From contig OMYN01000017.1 of the NCBI GenBank assembly GCA_900315265.1, positions 1-40,324 on the forward strand: DNA of 40,324 nt, read 5' to 3'. Source of the DNA: an uncultured Eubacteriales bacterium. GTDB taxonomy: Bacteria > Bacillota > Clostridia > Lachnospirales > Bianqueaceae. The notes beneath the pieces were generated by a model, which saw only the letters and a program-made list of their open reading frames with translations, did not search any database and had not been told where the DNA came from. Shown here in pieces: positions 34,388-40,324 of this stretch. How positions within the stretch are numbered: position 1 is the stretch's first letter; each line of letters starts with the position of its first letter. Position numbers and translations under genes: made by a program.

Positions 34388-34759
34388 ATGTCAGATAAAA
34401 ATATCCCGGACGGGAAGGATTATCAGCCGGATCCTGATAAAACGATCCTGCTTTATGTCAGTCACTATAAGGATAAGTATTACGTCAACGATAAGCTGGG
34501 CAAGCTGCCGGAGAGCATCAAAAAAGAGCTGCTGATGAATATGATCTTTATTGCGGAAGAGGCGGGCGGCGTCGTGGAACTGGGCTTTTATCCTGACGGC
34601 GAAGTCTATATCGACACTTACTGCGAAGAGGACGATATGGAATACGACCAGGTCTCCGGCCGCCTTTTAGTCAGCGAAATGGAACAGAAAGATAAAGATG
34701 TGCTGGACGATCTGCAGATCTGGTATCTGGAGATCATGAGGGAGAAGGGCAGACAATGA
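34388..34759 (+). CDS. Conserved hypothetical protein between ftsH and coaX (possibly DUF6145)
   Basis: A 123-residue acidic soluble protein with no signal peptide or membrane helix. I recall a protein of this kind (DUF6145) at the same place in Lachnospiraceae, but cannot verify the family here. It has a predicted alpha/beta pattern: YVSHYKDKYYVNDKLGKLPESIKKELLMN, then FIAEEAGGVVELGFYPDGEVYIDTYCEEDD. Its stop overlaps coaX by ATGA, so it is co-translated with coenzyme A synthesis. Function unknown. Confidence 0.75.
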   Translation: MSDKNIPDGKDYQPDPDKTILLYVSHYKDKYYVNDKLGKLPESIKKELLMNMIFIAEEAGGVVELGFYPDGEVYIDTYCEEDDMEYDQVSGRLLVSEMEQKDKDVLDDLQIWYLEIMREKGRQ

Positions 34760-35541
34760 GGATCCTGGTATTTGATATCGGCAACACCCAGATCAAGATG
34801 GGGGTGTATGATCAGAAAGAACTGATCGCCAGCTGGCGGCTGACTACCAGTTGCGATAAAACGACGGACGAATACGGGGTCGATATCCGCATGCTGCTGG
34901 GCTATGAAAATATAGAGGCGGAAAGCATCGACTATGTAGCGGTGTCATCGGTCGTTCCCGCTCTGATGCATTCTTTTGTGGGAGCCGTCAGACGCTATCT
35001 TCATAAAGAACCTTTAGTAGTGGGGCCCGGCATCAGGACCGGTATCCGTATCAAGACCGCCAACCCGGCGGAAGTGGGAGCAGATCTGATCTGCGATGTG
35101 GCGGCGGGACTGGAAAAATACGGAGCTCCTCTTCTGATCGTGGATTTCGGGACCGTGACCAAGTACGAGGTGATCAATCAGGACCGCGAATTCGTTTATG
35201 CCGTCTTTTCACCCGGCCTCGGCGTGTCTGCCAAAGCCATGAGCGACAGCGCCGCCCAGCTGCCCGGCATCGAGATCCGTAAGCCCAAAAAGATCCTGAC
35301 CTCGGTTACGGCAGAGTGCATGCAGGCCGGACTGGTCTACGGCTATATCGGCCAGGTCGAATATATCGTCGATCTGATCCGCAAGGAAATGGCCATGCCG
35401 GATATGAAAGTTGTCGCAACAGGCGGTTTCGGGCGCCTTTTCGGAAACGAGATTGAACAGATCGACACATACGACAGCAACCTGACCCTGGACGGGCTCC
35501 GAATCATTGCGGAGCGCAATATAGGCCGCAGCGGACGATGA
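34756..35541 (+). CDS. coaX: Type III pantothenate kinase CoaX
   Basis: First step of coenzyme A synthesis, 261 residues. It belongs to the ASKHA fold: the phosphate-1 motif DIGNTQIKMG near the N-terminus, VSSVVPAL near 74, EVGADLICDVAAG with the catalytic Asp near 115, and VDFGTVTKYEV near 131. The G-x-I-x-PG region reads VFSPGLGVSAKAM, slightly off consensus. It overlaps both neighbours by 4 bp, forming a coupled set with the hypothetical protein and dusB. ftsH-coaX is also neighbouring in Bacillus. Confidence 0.92.
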   Translation: MRILVFDIGNTQIKMGVYDQKELIASWRLTTSCDKTTDEYGVDIRMLLGYENIEAESIDYVAVSSVVPALMHSFVGAVRRYLHKEPLVVGPGIRTGIRIKTANPAEVGADLICDVAAGLEKYGAPLLIVDFGTVTKYEVINQDREFVYAVFSPGLGVSAKAMSDSAAQLPGIEIRKPKKILTSVTAECMQAGLVYGYIGQVEYIVDLIRKEMAMPDMKVVATGGFGRLFGNEIEQIDTYDSNLTLDGLRIIAERNIGRSGR

Positions 35542-36506
35542 AGGATAATCATTTTTCGATCGGCGGTCTGACGATCGGCAGCCGGGTCGTGGCCGCCCCC
35601 ATGGCAGGCATCACAGATTCTGCCTTCCGGCGCATCGTCCTCAGACACGGGGCCGGCCTTGTCTATACGGAAATGGTGAGTGCCAAAGGGCTTCACTACC
35701 ATAACGAAAATACTCACTTTCTTCTGGAACATACCGCTGAAGAAGCTCCCATCTTCTGCCAGCTGTTCGGCTCCGAGCCGGATATCATGGCCGAGGCAGC
35801 CGCTGCTGTTGCCCCCAACTTTGACGGTATCGATATCAACATGGGCTGTCCGGCTCCCAAGATCGTGAAAAACCATGAGGGATCGGCGCTGCTGGATGAC
35901 CCGGACCTGATCTTCCGCATCGTTAAGGCAGTTTCGCAGGCTGTCACGGTCCCTGTCACGGTAAAGATCCGCAAAGGCCGCCGCAAAGGAGATGACCAGG
36001 CGGTGGAGGCAGCTTTGGCCGCTCAGGAAGGAGGTGCCAAGGCCGTCACGGTCCACGGCCGTACCGCTCAGCAGATGTACAGCGGTCAGGCGGACTGGGA
36101 GGTCATCCGCAGGGTCAAGGAAGCCTTATCCATACCGGTCATCGGCAACGGGGATGTGACTGACGGTCCGTCGGCCCTGGATATGCTGAATCAGACCGGA
36201 TGCGATGCGGTCATGGTGGGACGCGCCATGATGGGCGATCCCTGGGTATTCGACAATATCAGCGCCTGCTTTAACGGCGAACCGGTTCCGGAAAAACCGG
36301 AACCCGGGGACGTGTTCAAACAGGCTTTGGAACAGGCCCGCATGATGGTGGAAGATAAGGGTGAATACGCGGGCATACGGCAGATGCGGGCTCAGCTGGT
36401 CTGGTATATGAAGGGGCTGCCGGGCGCGGCGCATAAAAAGCAGAAGCTGACTGCCGTGACCAGCCTGGCCGAGCTGGAAGAGATCCTTTCGGACCCTGAC
36501 TTTTGA
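35538..36506 (+). CDS. dusB: tRNA-dihydrouridine synthase DusB
   Basis: FMN enzyme reducing uridines in the D loop of tRNA, 322 residues. The TIM barrel has AAPMAGITDSAFRRI at the start, DINMGCPAPKIVKNHEGSALL near 95 with the catalytic Cys, VTVKIRKG, VHGRTAQQMYSG and IPVIGNGDVTDG for FMN phosphate binding. The ATG overlaps the coaX stop. In Bacillus the same enzyme sits before lysS; here greA comes between. Confidence 0.94.
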   Translation: MKDNHFSIGGLTIGSRVVAAPMAGITDSAFRRIVLRHGAGLVYTEMVSAKGLHYHNENTHFLLEHTAEEAPIFCQLFGSEPDIMAEAAAAVAPNFDGIDINMGCPAPKIVKNHEGSALLDDPDLIFRIVKAVSQAVTVPVTVKIRKGRRKGDDQAVEAALAAQEGGAKAVTVHGRTAQQMYSGQADWEVIRRVKEALSIPVIGNGDVTDGPSALDMLNQTGCDAVMVGRAMMGDPWVFDNISACFNGEPVPEKPEPGDVFKQALEQARMMVEDKGEYAGIRQMRAQLVWYMKGLPGAAHKKQKLTAVTSLAELEEILSDPDF

Positions 36507-36563
36507 CCTGCCGGGAAATTTGACCTTACAAATATATAAAATCAGGGACTTTTGCGGATTTTA

Positions 36564-36592
36564 TTGACAGAAGCAGTGGAATCCATTATAAT
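36564..36592 (+). promoter_or_regulatory. Consensus sigma-A promoter for greA-lysS
   Basis: TTGACA (36564-36569) and TATAAT (36587-36592), both perfect, with a 17-bp spacer. Transcription should start near 36599 and leave a leader of nearly 90 nt before greA. Confidence 0.9.
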
Positions 36593-36686
36593 TCACAGAA
36601 TACCGTAGAAGCTGAAATGAGACATGTTCCGACTGATACGGGTTGTTTTTTTGACTAAAAATGCATATTCCGGTGGAGGAAATAAA

Positions 36687-37163
36687 ATGGCAGAAAAGAA
36701 AATTTACCTGACCAAAGAAGGTCAGCAGAAGATGGAGGCACGGCTGATCCAGCTGAAAACCGTTGCCCGTCCCGAAGTTATTTTGAAGATCAAAGAAGCA
36801 CGCGCCCAGGGCGATCTGTCCGAAAACGCCGAGTATGACGCCGCCAAAGAGGAGCAGGGCAAGATCGAGGGAGAGATCACGGACCTGGAGGAGACCCTGC
36901 GCCATGCGGAGATCATCGATGAAAGCACGATGACAAACGATAAAGTATCGTTCGGCAGCAAGGTAACCGTTTACGATCCGAGCTTTGACGAAGAAAGCGT
37001 GTACACCATCGTCGGATCTCAGGAAGCAGACCCCATGGAAGACCGCATCTCTAACGAGTCTCCCATCGGAGCTGCTCTGATGGGCCATTCAGTCGGTGAG
37101 ACGGTCACCGTTCAGACCCCCGCAGGCCCTCTGGATCTTGAGATCCGCGAAATCACCCGATAA
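36687..37163 (+). CDS. greA: Transcription elongation factor GreA
   Basis: Rescues stalled RNA polymerase by stimulating transcript cleavage; 158 residues, the usual size. The N-terminal coiled coil includes KIKEARAQGDLSENAEYDAAKEEQGKIEG with the acidic D-x-x-E tip, and the C-terminal FKBP-like domain ends in GPLDLEIREI. ATG 36687 with GGTGGAGG upstream is chosen over ATG 36624, which adds 21 residues without similarity to GreA. Confidence 0.96.
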   Translation: MAEKKIYLTKEGQQKMEARLIQLKTVARPEVILKIKEARAQGDLSENAEYDAAKEEQGKIEGEITDLEETLRHAEIIDESTMTNDKVSFGSKVTVYDPSFDEESVYTIVGSQEADPMEDRISNESPIGAALMGHSVGETVTVQTPAGPLDLEIREITR

Positions 37164-37183
37164 GATAATAGAAAGGAAGCACT

Positions 37184-39118
37184 ATGGCCAACGAAAAGGA
37201 AGGGCAGAATCTGAACCAGATCCTTCAGCTGCGCCGTCAGAAACTGGCGGAGCTGCAGGAGGCCGGCAAGGATCCGTTCAAAATCACCAAATTCGATCAG
37301 ACTCATCACAGCAATGATATCGCTGAACACTTTGACGAACTAGAAGGCAAAACCGTTAAAGTAGCCGGCCGTATCATGAGCAAACGTGTCATGGGCAAGG
37401 CTTCGTTCTGCCATATCCAGGACCGCAACGGCCGCATCCAGCTGTACGTGACCCGCGATAATATCGGCGAAGAAGCCTACAAAGACTTCAAGCATTACGA
37501 TGATGTCGGCGATATCATCGGCGCAGAGGGCGAAGTCTTTCGTACCATGAAAGGGGAGATCTCTGTCCGTGTCCATGCTGTGATCCTTCTGACCAAGAGT
37601 TTGCAGACCCTTCCTGAGAAATTCCACGGCCTTACCGATGTCGAACTCCGTTATCGCCAGCGTTATCTTGATCTGGTCATGAATCCGGAAGTAAAGGAGA
37701 CCTTTATCAAGAGGTCTCAGATCATCGCCAGCATCCGCCGCTATCTGGACGGACAGGGCTTTATCGAAGTCGAGACCCCCATGCTGGTAGAAAACGCCGG
37801 CGGCGCGGCTGCCCGTCCCTTTGTAACACATTACAATGCCCTGAACGAAGACCGCAAGCTCCGTATCTCGCTGGAGCTGTATCTGAAACGCCTGATCGTA
37901 GGCGGTCTTGAAAGAGTTTACGAGATCGGCCGTGTTTTCCGCAATGAAGGCGTCGATACCCGCCATAATCCTGAGTTCACTCTGATGGAGCTTTATCAGG
38001 CTTATACCGATTATCACGGCATGATGGATCTGACCGAGAACCTTTTCCGCAATACGGCTAAGGAAGTCCTTGGAACGACCACCATCACCTACGGGGACAA
38101 GGTCATGGATCTGTCCAAACCGTTCGAGCGCATTACCATGATCGGCGCGGTCAAGAAATATGCCGGAGTCGATTTCAGCCAGATCCATACCCTGGAAGAA
38201 GCCCGCAAGGCAGCGGACCAGAAAGGTGTTGCCTACGAACAGCGACACGGAAAAGGCGATATCCTGGACCTGTTCTTCGAGCAGTTTGCTGAAGATAAGA
38301 TGATCCAGCCTACCTTCGTTATGGACCATCCGATCGAGATTTCGCCCCTGACCAAGAAAAAGCCGGAAGATCCCAATTATGTAGAGCGGTTCGAGTTCTA
38401 CATGAACGGATGGGAAATGGCTAATGCTTATTCCGAGCTGAACGACCCCATCGACCAGCGCGAGCGCTTCAAGGCAGAAGAAGCCCGTCTGGCCCAGGGC
38501 GACGAGGAGGCCAACCATACCGACGAGGACTTTGTTAATGCGCTGGAGCTGGGTATGCCGCCTACCGGAGGCATCGGTTTCGGCATCGACCGTATGGTCA
38601 TGCTGCTGACCAATCAGCCCTCCATCCGCGACGTCCTGCTGTTCCCCACAATGAAACCTTTGGACAAGGATAAGACCGAAAAGGCCGAGACCAAGGCGGA
38701 AGAAAAACCCGTTGAAGCGGCTCCTGTCGTCGAGGAAAAGATCGACTTTTCCAACGTCGTGATCGAGCCCTTGTTCCAAGATCAGGTCGATTTTGAGACC
38801 TTCTCCAAGTCTGATTTCCGCGCTGTGAAGGTCCTCGAATGCGAGGCAGTACCCAAGTCCAAGAAACTCTTAAAGTTCACTTTGGATGACGGTTCTGACG
38901 AGAAAAGGACGATTTTGAGCGGTATTCACGCATATTATGAGCCTGAAGAGCTGGTCGGAAAGACCTGCATCGCCATCACGAATCTGCCTCCCAGAGCGAT
39001 GATGGGCATCGAGTCCTGCGGCATGCTGCTCTCCGCCGTTCATAAGGAAGGCGAGGAGGAGAAGCTCCATCTTCTGATGGTTGATCCCCACATCCCTGCT
39101 GGTGCTAAGCTGTATTGA
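37184..39118 (+). CDS. lysS: Lysyl-tRNA synthetase (class II) with fused C-terminal tRNA-binding domain
   Basis: Charges tRNA-Lys. The first 495 or so residues are a standard class II LysRS: an OB-fold anticodon domain (VKVAGRIMSKRVMGK), motif 2 (FRNEGVDTRHNPEFTLME) and motif 3 (GIGFGIDRMVMLLTN). An acidic linker (about 500-520, rich in K, E and A) joins a second OB-fold of the Trbp111/EMAP-II type (about 535-644, FSKSDFRAVKVLECEAVP...SKKLLKFTLDDG, then NLPPRAMMGIESCGMLL) as found at the end of many MetRS. The total of 644 residues exceeds the common 490-500. Codon choice seems to shift near 38820, with more CTC, TTA and TTG for Leu, and an integrative element appears to begin right after the stop. 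Confidence 0.93.
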   Translation: MANEKEGQNLNQILQLRRQKLAELQEAGKDPFKITKFDQTHHSNDIAEHFDELEGKTVKVAGRIMSKRVMGKASFCHIQDRNGRIQLYVTRDNIGEEAYKDFKHYDDVGDIIGAEGEVFRTMKGEISVRVHAVILLTKSLQTLPEKFHGLTDVELRYRQRYLDLVMNPEVKETFIKRSQIIASIRRYLDGQGFIEVETPMLVENAGGAAARPFVTHYNALNEDRKLRISLELYLKRLIVGGLERVYEIGRVFRNEGVDTRHNPEFTLMELYQAYTDYHGMMDLTENLFRNTAKEVLGTTTITYGDKVMDLSKPFERITMIGAVKKYAGVDFSQIHTLEEARKAADQKGVAYEQRHGKGDILDLFFEQFAEDKMIQPTFVMDHPIEISPLTKKKPEDPNYVERFEFYMNGWEMANAYSELNDPIDQRERFKAEEARLAQGDEEANHTDEDFVNALELGMPPTGGIGFGIDRMVMLLTNQPSIRDVLLFPTMKPLDKDKTEKAETKAEEKPVEAAPVVEEKIDFSNVVIEPLFQDQVDFETFSKSDFRAVKVLECEAVPKSKKLLKFTLDDGSDEKRTILSGIHAYYEPEELVGKTCIAITNLPPRAMMGIESCGMLLSAVHKEGEEEKLHLLMVDPHIPAGAKLY

Positions 39119-39126
39119 TTGAGAAG

Positions 39127-39187
39127 CCAAAATCGGCTCGAATCACCAATTTAGTCACCAAAAATCACCTTTCGATCTCCAAATCGG
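39127..39187. repeat. Cluster of short direct repeats after lysS
   Basis: CCAAAATCGG (39127-39136) recurs as CCAAATCGG (39179-39187). Between them lie ATCACC (39142), GTCACC (39154) and ATCACC (39164) at 10-12 bp steps. Spacing near one helical turn suggests protein-binding arm sites of a recombinase or excisionase. Confidence 0.45.
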
Positions 39188-39242
39188 AAGGCAAAAAAAT
39201 GCGATTCCTCATGGTATGGCATAAATCATCGTTAATCTGCAA

Positions 39243-39278
39243 GAGACTCACTATCATACGGTAGTGGGTCTCTTTTTT
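39243..39278 (+). terminator. Rho-independent terminator
   Basis: GAGACTCACTA (39243-39253) pairs with TAGTGGGTCTC (39262-39272) with one T-G pair, followed by a T run. It would end lysS read-through. Confidence 0.9.
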
Positions 39279-39327
39279 GTTTTCAGCCTGTTCGAGATCG
39301 AACCTGCTGTACATATCCTATCTGTTT

Positions 39328-39357
39328 GCCCGCTGAGTAAAATCAGCGGGCTTTTTT
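39328..39357 (+). terminator. Second rho-independent terminator
   Basis: GCCCGCTGA (39328-39336) pairs with TCAGCGGGC (39343-39351) followed by six T. Two terminators in a row insulate the region downstream. An AT-only style hairpin TTTTTGAA/TTCAAAAA (39393-39412) follows. Confidence 0.9.
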
Positions 39358-39429
39358 GTTTCTAGAGGTGTGTGGAATGAGCGCGAAAAATTTTTTTGAA
39401 ATTTTTCAAAAATTGATGTCGTTTTTTGG

Positions 39430-39820
39430 CCTTCGATGTTGCGGTAAGGGGGTGAGAGGAGAAATTCCTACTCACCGCTACTTGACAACTGAATACACAT
39501 TCATCAGGTACGTTCCTGAGCGGGGGCGAAAGTCCCAGCCGAATGAAGGTGCGCCAAGACCCTCCTGCCCATCCGGGTTATAACGGAAAGCAAGGTGGCG
39601 AGCGTTTCCGAACCATTCTGAAATATCCGGTTGCTACGGATATGGCCATGAAACGCTACAGGGTTAATGATACTTCTCTACGGAGCTGGCGGAGAACCCG
39701 GCAGGGGTGAGATTCCCATGGACTTGTTTCGCAAACAAGCGCCTGATGTATTCCCACGTGGGGTGTCGAGGACAAATAACGCACAGGTACATAGCGGTAC
39801 AGAAATGGATCGCTGTGAAT
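39430..39820 (+). ncRNA. Candidate structured non-coding RNA upstream of parA
   Basis: About 390 bp with no credible gene but many stems: GTGAGAGGA with TCCT(A)CTCAC (39452-39476); a three-way unit closed by ATTC/GAAT (39499-39544) holding TCAGG/CCTGA (39504-39519) and a GGGGC-GAAA-GTCCC hairpin; ATATCCG/CGGATAT (39623-39643); a GGG/CCC plus TTCTC/GAGAA stem (39661-39699); CTTGTTT/AAACAAG (39723-39739); and CCCACGTGGG (39753-39762). I cannot match it to a named family. It may be a long leader of parA or an independent RNA of the element. Confidence 0.5.
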
Positions 39821-39841
39821 TCTAAGAAAGGAGGAAAACGC

Positions 39842-40324
39842 ATGGAAAACTGTAAAGTGATCGCTATCACGAACCAGAAGGGCGGCGTCGGTAAAACGAC
39901 TACGACAGTCAACCTCGGCGTGGGCCTTGCAAACACCGGAAATAAGGTCTTACTGATTGACGCTGACCCGCAAGGGAGCCTCACGGTGAGCCTCGGTGTG
40001 AAGAACCCAGACGAGCTGGATGTGTCGCTATCTACGCTCATGCAATCGGTCATAGAAGATGAACAGCCTCCCGGCAACGCGATCATCGCCCACAATGAAG
40101 GCGTTGATCTGCTTCCTTCTAATATTGAACTGTCCGGTATGGAAACGGGCCTGTTTAATGTTATGAGCCGTGAGTACGTTCTGAAATCCTGTATCGAGGG
40201 TATGAGAAAGAACTACGACTATATTCTTATCGACTGTATGCCTTCTCTGGGAATGATGACGGTCAATGCGCTTGCTGCGGCAGACAGTGTGATTATTCCA
40301 TCTCAGCCGAACTTCCTGTCAACC
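39842..40324 (+). CDS. ParA family ATPase, cut by the window end
   Basis: The first 161 codons of a ParA/Soj-type partition ATPase. It has the deviant Walker A KGGVGKTTTTVNLG (residues 14-27), the DADPQGSLTVSLG motif (41-53) and the Walker B region YDYILIDCMPSLG followed by VIIPSQPNFLS. Such proteins segregate plasmids, and in ICEs they help maintain the excised circle. AAAGGAGG lies about 8 bp before the ATG. A parB-like gene would be expected next, outside the window. Confidence 0.93.
   Translation, partial: MENCKVIAITNQKGGVGKTTTTVNLGVGLANTGNKVLLIDADPQGSLTVSLGVKNPDELDVSLSTLMQSVIEDEQPPGNAIIAHNEGVDLLPSNIELSGMETGLFNVMSREYVLKSCIEGMRKNYDYILIDCMPSLGMMTVNALAAADSVIIPSQPNFLST

Larger units (their letters stand above)
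39119..40324 (+). mobile_element. Probable left end of an integrative element at the 3' end of lysS
   Basis: Directly after the lysS stop the housekeeping order ends. Short repeats, two terminators, an AT-rich hairpin, a long non-coding structured region and parA follow. From memory, the 3' end of lysS is one of the integration sites of Firmicute ICEs, and ParA is common at one end of clostridial ICEs. The recombinase and other end are outside the window, so the call is an inference. Confidence 0.6.

Noticed and set aside
36624-36686. Upstream ATG extension of greA
   Set aside because: The added 21 residues have no GreA similarity, and the good ribosome binding site is before 36687.
37340-38779. 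479-codon minus-strand frame
   Set aside because: It is antisense to lysS, with low-complexity translation and no motif.
39482-39487. TTGACA as promoter of parA
   Set aside because: No -10 box lies at 16-18 bp, and the site is about 350 bp from parA inside the structured region.
39356-39583. 75-codon frame upstream of parA
   Set aside because: It begins within the terminator T run, has no ribosome binding site, and runs through the structured region with an unlikely composition.
39549-39840. Possible group II intron start (GTGCGCC at 39550)
   Set aside because: No domain V-like hairpin, no reverse transcriptase and no exon context; parA begins intact just downstream.
1-40324. CRISPR array
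   Set aside because: No regularly spaced repeats of 25-40 bp were seen anywhere in the window.

Overview
The window looks like chromosomal DNA of an anaerobic Firmicute of class Clostridia, most like a Lachnospiraceae-type genome. The reasons are Hfq followed by a YnbB-type PLP enzyme, a flavodiiron protein fused to a flavin reductase and a rubredoxin, lipoproteins with Ser/Glu-rich linkers, and the run HU-rqcP-divIC-tilS-hpt-ftsH-coaX-dusB-greA-lysS. That run is the classical Bacillus/Clostridia block, but yabP, yabQ and spoIIE, which normally lie inside it, are absent. This suggests a lineage that has lost sporulation. Nearly all genes are on the + strand.

Layout. 1-1976: tRNA-Val(UAC) with terminator, then hfq and ynbB. 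2098-8743: a tightly packed set with ATGA-type overlaps: an RsmF-like rRNA methyltransferase, a geranylgeranyl-reductase-type flavoprotein, a membrane-anchored amidase_3 protein lacking key catalytic residues, and a GlpA-like/FAD oxidoreductase pair. 8744-17575: a family 5 ABC uptake system with two tandem paralogous lipoproteins, each with its own promoter, leader hairpin and terminator, followed by two permeases and two ATPases. 17681-21948: the flavodiiron fusion overlapping a large adenosine-deaminase-like protein with an extra C-terminal Rossmann-like domain. 21953-23561: a DUF1667 protein and mutY, with a terminator-like hairpin over the 5' end of mutY. 23588-25610: an IS200/IS605 element with hairpin ends, a tnpA broken by two stop codons and an open tnpB. 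25671-29181: a LacX-like aldose epimerase, an M3 oligopeptidase and an orphan membrane-anchored protein. 29213-39118: the HU-to-lysS housekeeping block. 39119-40324: the probable left end of an integrative element abutting lysS, with short repeats, terminators, a long apparently structured non-coding region and a parA gene cut by the window edge.

The items most worth following are the deaminase fusion (19465-21948), the structured RNA candidate ahead of parA (about 39430-39820), the catalytically degenerate amidase (4670-5902), and the duplicated transporter lipoproteins with their conserved leaders. Calls rest on reading motifs and gene order by eye; no search or folding program was run.
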